The translations under genes and the position numbers were made by a program. This document shows, piece by piece, positions 26,366 to 34,481 of a stretch of DNA of 64,000 nucleotides (its first letter is position 1; every line of letters begins with the position of its first letter). The stretch comes from JAAYVZ01 sp035384965 (lineage in GTDB: Bacteria > Acidobacteriota > Thermoanaerobaculia > Thermoanaerobaculales > Thermoanaerobaculaceae). The stretch covers positions 248,001 through 312,000 of the forward strand of contig DAOOJE010000001.1 of NCBI GenBank assembly GCA_035384965.1, given 5' to 3'. The notes under the pieces are model-generated. The model was not told where the DNA came from. It saw only the letters and a program-made list of their open reading frames with translations, and ran no database searches.

Positions 26366-26724
26366 CCTCCACTCCCCCACCCGTCGGCTAGAGCCCCCCC
26401 GAACCCCCCGCGCTCGCCTGAAGTGAATTCAGGCTCGCTTTCTTCTGCACCNNNNNNNNNNNNNNNNNNNNNNNNNNNNNNNNNNNNNNNNNNNNNNNNN
26501 NNNNNNNNNNNNNNNNNNNNNNNNNNNNNNNNNNNNNNNNNNNNNNNNNNNCCTCCACTCCCCCACCCGTCGGCTGGAGGGGTCCCCGAACCCCCCGCGC
26601 TCGCCTGAAGTGAATTCAGGCTCGCTTTCTTCTGCACCCCCTCCCAGCCAGCTCCCACCCGCCGCCGACCCTCCACTCCCCCACCCGTCGGCTGGAGGGG
26701 TCCCCGAACCCCCCGCGCTCGCCT
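26366..26724. repeat. 118-bp tandem repeat flanking an assembly gap
   Basis: The gene-free stretch 26343-26914 holds at least three copies of one unit starting CCTCCACTC, at 26366, 26552 and 26670. The last two are 118 nt apart. The third copy is truncated at 26724. Each full unit has a long C-rich part followed by a 7-bp hairpin (GCCTGAA/TTCAGGC, at 26416-26434 and 26603-26621) and a TCGCTTTCTT tail, which resembles a terminator and could end transcripts from secG/tRNA-Leu. The first copy runs into 100 N, so the true copy number is unknown. Nothing else is recognisable until the -10 at 26839. Confidence 0.75.
26452..26551. other. assembly gap (100 N)
   Basis: Exactly 100 N, the usual placeholder for a gap of unknown size, inside the 118-bp repeat. 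Any reading frame that crosses it is meaningless. Confidence 0.99.
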
Positions 26725-26838
26725 CAGAACTTCGCGCCTGCCATCGACGCTCGCACCTGCGAGACCGGGGCGACGGCGCGCGTGACATGGCGCACGCCGG
26801 GGACTTGCCATCGTCCGCGATTCGCGCCAAGATGCTCC

Positions 26839-26844
26839 TATAAT
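26839..26844 (+). promoter_or_regulatory. consensus -10 element of the first secreted-protein gene
   Basis: A perfect TATAAT followed by G, about 70 nt before the start codon. No clear -35 is found at 16-18 nt; the leader up to the AAGGAGGA is ~60 nt. Confidence 0.5.
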
Positions 26845-26914
26845 GTTTGCACGTGTCGAGTCACCCAGCCCGGGAGTCGAGATCGGGGGGGGGCGACGTC
26901 GCAAGGAGGACATG

Positions 26915-28120
26915 ATGAGAAAGCTCGTGCTCGGTCTCGTGATGCTCGCGGTGGCGAGCTCCCTCGTGGCGCTCCCGCCAGCCAAGGAAACGTTCATCCT
27001 CTCGGCCGGGCAGGGCCCCGGGTCAGGCACCAGCCAGTGGCGCACCGATGCCTGGATCTTCAACCCGTCGACGACGCAGAGGGCGACTGTCGACATCTAC
27101 TTCTTGCCCAGGACCACCGGGAGCGGCGCCAACACCAATCCGATCTCGCGGCGGGTCGAGGTGAACGCACTCGAGACGCGCGAGCTCGCGGCCATCCTCT
27201 CCACCACGTTCGGGCTGTCCGGCACGAATTTCGGTGCGCTCCGCTTCGTGTCCGACCAGGATGTGGTCGTGACCGGCCGCATCTACGACGCCAACGTCAG
27301 GGTCCAGGGCCAGACCACGGCCGGCACTGCAGGCCAGTTCTACCCGGGCCTGTCGTCCGCGCTGGCGATCGGCAACGGCCAGTACACCGACCTCGTCGGG
27401 CTCGCCGAGGATGCAGCAGCGCGTTCGAACCTGGCGTTCGTCGAGGTGACCGGCAACGCGGCCAACCTCCGGATCGAGCGCATCAACGCCTCCGGCGTCG
27501 TGCAGGCCAGCCTCAACGAGGCGATCGGCGGCTACGGCGCCCGCCAGATCAACCGGGTGCTGCAGTCGCTCCAGGGCACTTCGACGACCAACCAGCGTGT
27601 GCGCGTCACCGTGACCGGCGGCACCGGCAAGGTGCTAGTCGCCGCCTCGCGCCTCGACAACGTGACCAACGACCCGTTCACGATCGAGATGACCACCGCG
27701 GCCGGCACCGGCGTTCCCGGCACCGGGACGTTCGAGGGCGCGATCTTCATGGAAGGGAACTCGACGACCGTAGATGGCGGCTTGCAGCTCGTGGTGGGCA
27801 CCTCCACGATCACCGACTACCGCGGGGTGGCCGGGATCCTCTGCGGTTCGGTGCCGTACACGCTCGACTTCGGGCCCACTGCCGGCACCACCATCCAGAT
27901 CACCGGCAACAGCTTCACGGCACCCGGCGTGGCGATCCCGTACGAGGACACGCCGGGTCACACGATTTTCACGACGACGTGGACGCTCGCGGGGACCCGC
28001 GCCTCGAACGGCACGTGGTCGGGCACGCTCACCAGTGTGACGGCCGGCGGCACCGGCGAGTGGGCGTCGTGCAACGGGACCGTGAACCACACGTGGAGGG
28101 GCGGCTGGGTTTCCAACTGA
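26915..28120 (+). CDS. secreted protein of unknown function, tandem paralogue 1
   Basis: 401 residues with a signal peptide (hydrophobic to ~residue 18, cleavage near VAL/PP). It shares its N-terminal ~260 residues with the next gene: QWRTDAWIFNPS, TVDIYFLPR, FGALRFVSDQ, VTGRIYDANV, AGTAGQFYPG, SNLAFVEVTG and DPFTIEM all have counterparts there, giving two beta-sandwich-like modules. The C-terminal ~135 residues differ and contain a cysteine pair (GILCGS, EWASCNG). It is threonine/glycine-rich and looks beta-stranded, so an extracellular or surface role is likely. No enzyme motif is seen. Two adjacent ATGs follow AAGGAGGA; I take the second (4-nt spacing). Confidence 0.7.
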   Translation: MRKLVLGLVMLAVASSLVALPPAKETFILSAGQGPGSGTSQWRTDAWIFNPSTTQRATVDIYFLPRTTGSGANTNPISRRVEVNALETRELAAILSTTFGLSGTNFGALRFVSDQDVVVTGRIYDANVRVQGQTTAGTAGQFYPGLSSALAIGNGQYTDLVGLAEDAAARSNLAFVEVTGNAANLRIERINASGVVQASLNEAIGGYGARQINRVLQSLQGTSTTNQRVRVTVTGGTGKVLVAASRLDNVTNDPFTIEMTTAAGTGVPGTGTFEGAIFMEGNSTTVDGGLQLVVGTSTITDYRGVAGILCGSVPYTLDFGPTAGTTIQITGNSFTAPGVAIPYEDTPGHTIFTTTWTLAGTRASNGTWSGTLTSVTAGGTGEWASCNGTVNHTWRGGWVSN

Positions 28121-28144
28121 CGAGGTGAGCGATCTTGCAGCCTC

Positions 28145-28185
28145 GAGCGACCACTGCCGCGGGGCGGTGGTCGCTCTGGTGTTTT
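28145..28185 (+). terminator. Rho-independent terminator after secreted paralogue 1
   Basis: A 14-bp stem with one G-T pair (GAGCGACCACTGCC with GGCGGTGGTCGCTC), a GCGG loop, then TGGTGTTTT. It separates the two tandem paralogues into individual transcripts. Confidence 0.75.
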
Positions 28186-28218
28186 CGGGGTAGTCTTGGG
28201 GCCCGGAAGGAGCGATCG

Positions 28219-29397
28219 ATGAAGCGGATTCTCGCAGTCGTCCTCGGTGCGGTCCTGGCGGCGTCGGGTGCCCTGGCGCTGGAGCCGGGCAAGGACCTGT
28301 ACGTGCCCTCGGTGGGACATGGACAGGGGCAGGTGGTCAACGGCGTCCGTGCCCAGTGGCGGGCCGACCTCTGGGTCTTCAACCCCGGCACCCAGGCGGC
28401 CACGGTCGACATCTTCCTGCTGCTGCGCAACCAGGCCAACGACCACCCGGAGTCGCGCCGCGTCACGGTCAACCCCGGGGAGGTCCGGCACTTCCCGGAC
28501 ATCGTGCTCACCCAGTTCGGCAAGGACAACACCTACGGCGCGCTGCGCATCGTCGCAGACCGGCCGGTCTTCGTGACCGGTGCGTCGTACGACGCCAACG
28601 TCACGGTGGAAAGCAAGCAGCGCGGAGCCGGCACCGCCGGGCAGTTCTTCTCGGGGATCCCGGCCTCCCAGGCGGTGGGCGTCGGCGAGAGCGTGGACAT
28701 CATCGGCCTCGATCAGGACGGCCAGGGCACCGACGGGGTGTGGCGCTCGAACCTCGCCTTCGTGGAGACCGCAGGACGAAGCGCCAGCCTCAACGTCGAG
28801 CGGCTCGACGAGGCCGGGCAGAGCCTCGGCATGATCCCGGTCAGCTTGCGGCCCCGCGAGGCCAGGCAGCTCGACCTCGCGCTGCTGGCGATCAGCCCCA
28901 CCCCGGGCACGAACCAGCGCATCCGGGTCAAGGTGATTGCCGGCCCTGGCCGTGTCGTTGCCTCCGCGTCGCACATCGACAACCGCACCGGCGACCCGTC
29001 GACCATCGAGATGGCCGGCATGGGCAGCACCGGCACGTACCTGTGCAAGATCGACAAGGCGAGCTACGACACGCCGGTGACGATGGCAATCGCCGACGGG
29101 ACGATCACCCAGGTCGAGGCGACCGTGCTGATCACCGACGAGGATGTAGGCTCCTCCTGCACCGGCGGCGAGCTGCTGCGGATCGCGCAATCCCTGAACC
29201 CGCCCGTAGCGCTCGAGGACGGCACGTTCTCGTTCTCGGTCGGCGGCACGGTGGGCGGCGTCGGGGTCTCGATGGAACTCGTGGGCGGTGTCGACGGGTA
29301 CGGCGGGCTGTCCGGCGAGGTCACGACCACGCTCACCGGCGCGGGAGGCTGCAGCGGCACCAAGAAGTGGCCGCTGGTGGGCGCCCGCCTGCGCTGA
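28219..29397 (+). CDS. secreted protein of unknown function, tandem paralogue 2
   Basis: 392 residues with a signal peptide (MKRILAVVLGAVLAASGALA). The N-terminal ~265 residues are homologous to the preceding gene: QWRADLWVFNPG, TVDIFLLLR, YGALRIVADR, VTGASYDANV, AGTAGQFFSG, SNLAFVETAG and DPSTIEM. The C-terminal ~120 residues are unrelated to those of the first copy and contain three cysteines. A shared front with a variable back suggests a structural or adhesin-like scaffold with exchangeable ends. GGAAGGAG stands 7 nt before the ATG. A terminator lies between the copies, so each has its own transcript. I know no named domain for the common part. Confidence 0.7.
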   Translation: MKRILAVVLGAVLAASGALALEPGKDLYVPSVGHGQGQVVNGVRAQWRADLWVFNPGTQAATVDIFLLLRNQANDHPESRRVTVNPGEVRHFPDIVLTQFGKDNTYGALRIVADRPVFVTGASYDANVTVESKQRGAGTAGQFFSGIPASQAVGVGESVDIIGLDQDGQGTDGVWRSNLAFVETAGRSASLNVERLDEAGQSLGMIPVSLRPREARQLDLALLAISPTPGTNQRIRVKVIAGPGRVVASASHIDNRTGDPSTIEMAGMGSTGTYLCKIDKASYDTPVTMAIADGTITQVEATVLITDEDVGSSCTGGELLRIAQSLNPPVALEDGTFSFSVGGTVGGVGVSMELVGGVDGYGGLSGEVTTTLTGAGGCSGTKKWPLVGARLR

Positions 29398-29479
29398 GGC
29401 TCGCCCGGGCCGCGCCGCGGCGGCCGTGGGAGGAGCCTGCGCCGATCGAGTGCTACTCTTGCCGAATGGCGAGGATGTC

Positions 29480-30865
29480 GTGAGCGAGCCGCGCCAGCGA
29501 CGCCGGTCGGACCGCTCCCACCCCCCGGTCGAGGCGGTCGCGCCCGAAATCCCCACGGTCGTCATCGTGGGCCGCCCGAACGTCGGGAAGTCCACGCTCT
29601 TCAACCGGCTCACGGGGGCCCGGCGCGCCATCACCCACGACCTCCCGGGCGTGACGCGCGACCGGGTCATCGGCGAGGCGTCCCGCCCCGGCGGCGGCAC
29701 CGTGGCGGTGGTGGATACCGGCGGTTTTGAGGCGGACACCGAGGCGGTCATCCCTGTGCAGGTCCGGCGCCAGGCGCTGGCCGCCGTGGCCACCGCCCAC
29801 GTTGCGATCCTGCTCGTGGACGGCGCGGCCGGCCTCACACCCGGCGACGAGGAGCTCGCCGCGGCGCTGCGGCGCACCGGCACACCGGCCGTGCTGGCCG
29901 TCAACAAGGCGGATCGCCGCGACGCCCGCCTCGGGTTCGGGGAGTTCACCGCCCTGGGGTTCGAGACCGTCGTGCTGTCGGCCGAGCACGGCCACGGCCT
30001 CGACGAGCTGTGGGAGCGCCTGGAGGCGGTGCTCCCCCCCCCGGTCGAGCAAGGCCCCGCCGCCCCCGAACTCGCGATCGCCATTGTGGGCCGGCCGAAC
30101 GTTGGCAAGTCTTCTCTGCTCAATGCTGTGCTCGGGGAGGAGCGAGTCATCGTCTCGGACGTACCGGGCACCACGCGCGACTCGGTGGACACCGTCGTGC
30201 GCTGGGGCGACCGCACCTTGCGGCTCATCGACACGGCCGGCATCCGCCGCAAGGGCCGCACCGATCGCGGCCCGGAGGTGCTCGCGGTGGTGATGGCACG
30301 GCGGGCCGTGGAGCGAGCCCACGTCTGCCTGCTGCTGCTCGACGCGGCGGAGGGAGTGACGGCGCAAGACGCCCATGTGGCGGGGCTCATCAACGACGCC
30401 GGGCGGGCTGCCGTGGTGGTCGTCAACAAGGCCGACCTTCTCGATATCGGCGATCCCGACCGCCGGCGCACCCTGGAAGGGCAGATTCTCGAGCGCTTCA
30501 AGTTCCTCAAGGGCACGCCGGTGCTGTTCGTTTCCGCGCTCGAGCGCCGCGGGCTCGACCGCATCCTCCCCGCCGCCGCGGCCGTGGGCGACGGCTTTTT
30601 CCTGCGCGTCGGCACCGGGGAGCTGAACCGCGTGCTGCACGCCGCCTGGGAGCGCCAGCCCCCCCCCGGAGGGCGCCGCCCGGCCAGGCTCTACTATGCC
30701 ACCCAGCTCTCCGGCGGCCCGCCCCGCTTCATGCTGTTCTGGAGCGGCGGCGAGTTGCACTTCTCGTACCTCCGGTACCTGGAGAACGCGCTGCGCGAGG
30801 CGTTCCCATTGGCAGGGGTGCCGATTCGGTTTATCATGCGTGGGAAACGCGAACGGAGCGCGTGA
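29480..30865 (+). CDS. der: ribosome-assembly GTPase Der (EngA)
   Basis: 461 residues with two consecutive GTPase domains: the first with GRPNVGKST near residue 34, LPGVTRD and NKAD; the second with GRPNVGKSS near 205, VPGTTRDS, DTAGIRRKG and NKADLLD. A C-terminal KH-like domain follows. The double G domain is diagnostic of Der, which acts in 50S subunit maturation. The KH-like part is somewhat diverged and ends in a basic KRERSA. The GTG start at 29480 follows GAGGAT; no upstream ATG gives a better fit. Confidence 0.96.
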   Translation: MSEPRQRRRSDRSHPPVEAVAPEIPTVVIVGRPNVGKSTLFNRLTGARRAITHDLPGVTRDRVIGEASRPGGGTVAVVDTGGFEADTEAVIPVQVRRQALAAVATAHVAILLVDGAAGLTPGDEELAAALRRTGTPAVLAVNKADRRDARLGFGEFTALGFETVVLSAEHGHGLDELWERLEAVLPPPVEQGPAAPELAIAIVGRPNVGKSSLLNAVLGEERVIVSDVPGTTRDSVDTVVRWGDRTLRLIDTAGIRRKGRTDRGPEVLAVVMARRAVERAHVCLLLLDAAEGVTAQDAHVAGLINDAGRAAVVVVNKADLLDIGDPDRRRTLEGQILERFKFLKGTPVLFVSALERRGLDRILPAAAAVGDGFFLRVGTGELNRVLHAAWERQPPPGGRRPARLYYATQLSGGPPRFMLFWSGGELHFSYLRYLENALREAFPLAGVPIRFIMRGKRERSA

Positions 30866-30866
30866 G

Positions 30867-32348
30867 ATGGTCCAGTTTCGACCGCAAGCCCGGGAGATCA
30901 TCGCGAAGATCGTGTATTACGGTCCTCCCCTGGGTGGCAAGACCACCAACCTGCGCACGCTCTACAAGGGCTACCCGGCCGACACCCGCGGCGAGCTGGT
31001 GGTGGTCCCGGCCGGCGGCGACCGCACCATCTTTTTCGACTTCCTGCCTCTCGACGCCGGCACGCTGCGGGGGATGAAGCTGCGGGTGCAGCTTTACACC
31101 GTGCCCGGCCAGGTCCACTACAACGCCACCCGCCAGATCGTGCTGCGCGGTGTCGACGCTGTCGTCTTCGTGGCGGACTCCCAGCGCGAACTCGTGCGCT
31201 CAAACCGCGACTCCTGGGAGGACCTCAAGAACAACCTGCTGCTGCAGGGCCTCACGCTGGCCGACCTGCCGCACGTGCTGCAGTACAACAAGCGCGACCT
31301 CTCCGACATCCTCCCCGTGGAGGAGCTGGACGCCGCCCTCAACGAGTACAACGCGCCGTTCTTCGAGGCGGTGGCGACGGTCGGCATCGGGGTCGAGGAG
31401 ACGCTGCAAAACGTCGTCAAGCTCGTCGCCCGCTCGCTGCGCGACCGCTTCAAGCTGGGCACCGATACGCAAGGGATGCCGACCGACCTCGTCTCCACGC
31501 TCCCCCCCATGGCTGAGCCGCACGTGACGATCGGGAGCAACCGGGTCGTTCAGTTCCCGCCGTCTCCTGGGCCGGTGGACCTGTCCGGCCTGGCCGCCGG
31601 GGTGCGGCCCGAAGCCGTCGGGCTCGAGCGCGAGTCGGCCGAGACCCGGAGGGTGAAGGTCACGCAGCTCGATCACCAGCTGGCCGAGGCCACACCGCCA
31701 GCACGCGCGCCCGAGCCGGCGCCCCCACCGGTCCGGCGCGCGGAGCCCGAACCGAGGCCCGAGCCGCCACGCCCGGCGTTCGAGGCGCCCGAGGCGGAAC
31801 CGGCACCCGAGCCACTCGTCGAGCCGGCCGGCCTGCCCGAGCCGCTTCCCGCTCCGGCCCCGCCGGCCGAGGAGGCCTTCTTCCAGAGCGAGGCCGTGGC
31901 GCCGCCGGCGGCGTTCGAGCCCCCGGCCCCGCTCGACGATCCGTTCGCGGCCGTGGTACCGGCAGTGGCGGCCGACCTGGGCGACGACGTCTTCGCTCTG
32001 GACCAGGAGCGTGTCTCCCCCCCGGAACCGGCAGCCGAGCCACCCGAGCCGCCGCCCGAGGCGGTGCTCGGCGAGCCGGAGACGGTGGCGGCCGAGCTTC
32101 CGGCCTTCGAGCCGTCACCACCCGACCGCCCGGAGCCCGCCCCGGCCAGCGAGCAGGCCGCCCAGGCGGTGGAGAGCTCGGCCATCCAGCGCGCTGTGCC
32201 CCGCGCCCTGGCGCAAATGGGCGAGGTGCGCGAACTCGAGGTCGAGGTACCCGTGCCTGCCGTGTGGACGGGAGGCAAGCGCATGACGCTACAGCTCCGG
32301 CTCACGCTGGTGCCGCAGCAGGACGAGGAGCCTGGCGATGGCGACTGA
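30867..32348 (+). CDS. MglA-like small GTPase with long proline-rich tail
   Basis: 493 residues. Residues 1-195 form an MglA-type Ras-like GTPase: P-loop GPPLGGKTTN, switch/Walker B region LYTVPGQVHYNATRQ with the MglA-typical TVPGQ, and base-recognition NKRD. Residues ~240-440 are a disordered proline/glutamate/alanine segment. The last ~50 residues form a separate conserved-looking strand region (RELEVEVPVPAVW then MTLQLRLTLVP). MglA proteins set cell polarity and motility or act in gliding; the tail may recruit partners. No MglB partner is nearby. The start lies 2 nt after der. The 3' end overlaps the MerR gene by 11 nt. Confidence 0.85.
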   Translation: MVQFRPQAREIIAKIVYYGPPLGGKTTNLRTLYKGYPADTRGELVVVPAGGDRTIFFDFLPLDAGTLRGMKLRVQLYTVPGQVHYNATRQIVLRGVDAVVFVADSQRELVRSNRDSWEDLKNNLLLQGLTLADLPHVLQYNKRDLSDILPVEELDAALNEYNAPFFEAVATVGIGVEETLQNVVKLVARSLRDRFKLGTDTQGMPTDLVSTLPPMAEPHVTIGSNRVVQFPPSPGPVDLSGLAAGVRPEAVGLERESAETRRVKVTQLDHQLAEATPPARAPEPAPPPVRRAEPEPRPEPPRPAFEAPEAEPAPEPLVEPAGLPEPLPAPAPPAEEAFFQSEAVAPPAAFEPPAPLDDPFAAVVPAVAADLGDDVFALDQERVSPPEPAAEPPEPPPEAVLGEPETVAAELPAFEPSPPDRPEPAPASEQAAQAVESSAIQRAVPRALAQMGEVRELEVEVPVPAVWTGGKRMTLQLRLTLVPQQDEEPGDGD

Positions 32349-32721
32349 GGTCGTCATTCCCGACCGCGATGACCTCAAGATCAGCGAGGTGTGCGAGCTG
32401 ACCGGCGTCAAGCCGTTCGTCCTCCGGTACTGGGAGACCGAGTTCCCGGAGCTGGCGCCGGCCAAGGGCGCGGGGGGCCAGCGCTCCTACACGAGGTCGG
32501 ATGTCCAGCTCATCCTGCGCATCAAGCACTTGCTGTACGAGGAGCGTTTCACCGTGGCGGGCGCCAAGAAGCGGCTGGCCGAGGAGGTGCGACCCGTCGT
32601 CGCGGTTTCGCCGCCGCCCGCGGTTGACAGCCCGGCCCCGGAAAAGGTAGAACGTGTGATACGGGTGCTCGCCGAGGCCCGCCGCGAGCTCGCGGAGCTC
32701 GTCGAGATCCTGAAGAAGTAG
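32338..32721 (+). CDS. MerR-family transcriptional regulator
   Basis: 127 residues. The N-terminal winged helix is KISEVCELTGVKPFVLRYWETEFPEL, followed by GGQRSYTRSDVQLILRIKHLLYEE, the classical MerR wing. The C-terminus is a coiled dimerisation helix without metal-binding cysteines. Many Acidobacteriota and Deltaproteobacteria place a gene of this kind next to tRNA-Pro or ihfA; that context is general knowledge, its target here is unknown. The start overlaps the GTPase gene by 11 nt, so coupling is likely. Confidence 0.9.
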   Translation: MATEVVIPDRDDLKISEVCELTGVKPFVLRYWETEFPELAPAKGAGGQRSYTRSDVQLILRIKHLLYEERFTVAGAKKRLAEEVRPVVAVSPPPAVDSPAPEKVERVIRVLAEARRELAELVEILKK

Positions 32722-32752
32722 CGGCACTGCAGCACCATGCGCATCCTACGGT

Positions 32753-32829
32753 CGGGACGTGGCGCAGCCTGGTAGCGTACTTGAATGGGGTTCAAGGGGT
32801 CGCGGGTTCGAATCCCGCCGTCCCGACCA
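32753..32829 (+). tRNA. tRNA-Pro (anticodon GGG)
   Basis: 77 nt including encoded CCA. Acceptor CGGGACG/CGTCCCG is fully paired, with A73. The anticodon stem CTTGA/TCAAG holds the loop ATGGGGT, anticodon GGG, for CCC/CCU. The T-arm GCGGG-TTCGAAT-CCCGC is canonical. Confidence 0.96.
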
Positions 32830-32916
32830 GTTCTCACAGCATGGCAGTCGGATCCGGTTCGGCAGGTGCCGGGCCTGGGGGCTGCGTGTCTTCGAACCGC
32901 TCGGGTAACAAGCGCG

Positions 32917-32943
32917 CAGGGCCGGCGGTCACCGCCGGCCCTG
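32917..32943. terminator. hairpin downstream of the phosphate porin gene
   Basis: A 27-nt near-perfect inverted repeat (CAGGGCCGGCGGT/ACCGCCGGCCCTG) lies 22 nt beyond the porin stop, with a second short palindrome (GCTCGCTGGCGAGC) just before it. The T-tract is weak on both strands, so termination efficiency is uncertain. Confidence 0.5.
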
Positions 32944-32965
32944 GACGCTCGCTGGCGAGCAGAGG

Positions 32966-34291
32966 CTAGAAGATGATCTGGTACTGGAGGCGGAACTCCT
33001 TGTCCTTGGTCTTCTTCGCCTCGTTCTCGATCTGCCGGAAGTCGGCCTGGATCTTGTTGTTGTGCTTGTTGGGGAAGAAGCCCAGGACGATGCCGGTTTC
33101 GATGCGCTTGTCGTTCTTGGCGAGGTCGGTCGGGTCGACGACGGCGTAGCGACCTGCCACCTCGAACTTCTTTGGCACGATGAAGTAGCCGACCTGAGTC
33201 GTGAGGCCGTTGGACTTGAAGCTGGCGCCAGTCTCGGGGTCGTTGTCGGCCGCGAAGTACTCGGCGAAGGCGAACAGCCCCTTGTACTTGAACACCGCGT
33301 CACCAGCCACGATGGAGCGGTTGTTGTCGTTGCCAGTCGTGGCCCCGTGCTTGTCGTTGGACTCGTAGCCGGCGGCGAGGGCGAACAGTGGCTTGTCGGT
33401 GGAGTCGAAGTCGCTCTCGGAGTACTTGGCGTCGCCGAAAGGCTGCCACGTCAGGCGGGCGTTGTACTGGTACTTGTCGTTGTCGTTGCTGGCCTGGTTG
33501 CGGCCGGCGCCGTTGAACGCCCCGAGCCGCCAGTCGAGCTTGCCGCCCGCCAGCAACCCGTGCATTTGCAGACCGATGTCGCGCCCCTTGCTGAACTCGG
33601 CCGAGGCGATGGAGCGGTCCACGAACTCCTGGCTTCCGGAGGAGGTCAGCTCCTGGCGCCCGAACGGCACCTTGAACTGCCCGGCGGTGAGCATGAACGC
33701 CTTGGTGCCGCCGGTGAAGTCGTAGGTGATGCGGGCGTCGCGGAGCGCCGGGGCCTCGGTCCAGTCGACCTGCAGCTCGTAGGTCAGGTTCTTGGTGTAG
33801 GCCCAGCCCTCGATCTTGGTGCGCATGCGCTGGATGCGGAACGAGCCCTTGCCCTTGCCGATGTCGGGGTCGGTCTGGGTGAAGCGCACCTGCATGCGGT
33901 TGGACAGCACGAGCTGGGCGTTCTTGGTGTCGAGCGTGGTCTTGCCATCCTTCCAGCCGATCGTGAAGTCCGGCTTGACGGGTTTGGGCGTGGGGCGCTC
34001 GTAGGCCGGGAGGCTGTTCTTGAACAGGAAGAGGTCGAGCGCCGTCTCGTTTTCGGCCACCACCGTCTCGCCGTTCGGGCCTCGGCCGACGAGCGTGATC
34101 GAGGTGCCCATGTCGCCCGATGCGGTGAACGTCGCGAACCGCTCGGGGGTGTTGAAGACGTAGTATCGACCGTCCTTCTGGATCTCCTTGTAGTACAGGG
34201 AGCCGACCTGGGCGCCGGCCGGGCCGGCCAGCAGCACAGCGAGACCGAGTGCCGCTGCCATGGCTAGGGTTCTGGCGAATCGCGAGTGCAT
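32966..34291 (-). CDS. OprO/OprP-type phosphate-selective porin
   Basis: 441 residues with a signal peptide (cleavage after AGA near residue 27). After ~110 residues of soluble N-terminal region, the protein becomes a series of alternating beta strands (for example RMQVRFTQTD, FRIQRMRTKIEGW, NLTYELQVDWTEA, TAGQFKVPFGRQEL) and ends in a C-terminal phenylalanine (LQYQIIF), the signature of outer-membrane barrels. The strand sequence GQFKVPFGRQ followed by FVDRS is characteristic of phosphate/polyphosphate porins O/P. Divergent from pstS, with a PHO-box-like repeat pointing toward it. The ATG at 34291 follows GGAGGAGG. Confidence 0.9.
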   Translation of the reverse strand: MHSRFARTLAMAAALGLAVLLAGPAGAQVGSLYYKEIQKDGRYYVFNTPERFATFTASGDMGTSITLVGRGPNGETVVAENETALDLFLFKNSLPAYERPTPKPVKPDFTIGWKDGKTTLDTKNAQLVLSNRMQVRFTQTDPDIGKGKGSFRIQRMRTKIEGWAYTKNLTYELQVDWTEAPALRDARITYDFTGGTKAFMLTAGQFKVPFGRQELTSSGSQEFVDRSIASAEFSKGRDIGLQMHGLLAGGKLDWRLGAFNGAGRNQASNDNDKYQYNARLTWQPFGDAKYSESDFDSTDKPLFALAAGYESNDKHGATTGNDNNRSIVAGDAVFKYKGLFAFAEYFAADNDPETGASFKSNGLTTQVGYFIVPKKFEVAGRYAVVDPTDLAKNDKRIETGIVLGFFPNKHNNKIQADFRQIENEAKKTKDKEFRLQYQIIF

Positions 34292-34374
34292 CGAAACCTC
34301 CTCCTTGACACGCGCGCTCTCGGCGGTGTCCGGCAGAGCCTACGCAGAGCGTGTGAGCCTCGGCACATCGCGGG

Positions 34375-34391
34375 GTGAAGGCGGCGTGAAG
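34375..34391 (-). promoter_or_regulatory. PHO-box-like direct repeat facing the porin gene
   Basis: On the minus strand TTCAC occurs twice at an 11-bp period (GTGAAG at 34375 and 34386 on the plus strand), the geometry of PhoB/PhoP sites. It points toward the porin gene. No clear -10 follows at the expected spacing. Confidence 0.5.
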
Positions 34392-34412
34392 ACCGCGGGC
34401 GGCGCCAGCGGG

Positions 34413-34429
34413 TTCACCGCGTCTTCACA
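34413..34429 (+). promoter_or_regulatory. PHO-box-like direct repeat facing pstS
   Basis: TTCACC-N5-TTCACA, period 11 bp. It ends 9 nt before a GACAAT -10-like hexamer, the arrangement of PhoB-activated promoters, in which the box replaces the -35. Confidence 0.6.
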
Positions 34430-34438
34430 CCTCGCCCC

Positions 34439-34444
34439 GACAAT
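34439..34444 (+). promoter_or_regulatory. -10 element of pstS
   Basis: GACAAT, four of six consensus bases. It gives a ~30-nt leader with GGAGGG before the pstS ATG. Confidence 0.45.
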
Positions 34445-34481
34445 CGGCGCGACGGGAAGGCCCGTCTGGAGGGTGACAACC

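Noticed and set aside
26366..26724. Repeats considered as a CRISPR array
   Set aside because: The copies are contiguous 118-bp units without unique spacers, and no cas genes are present.
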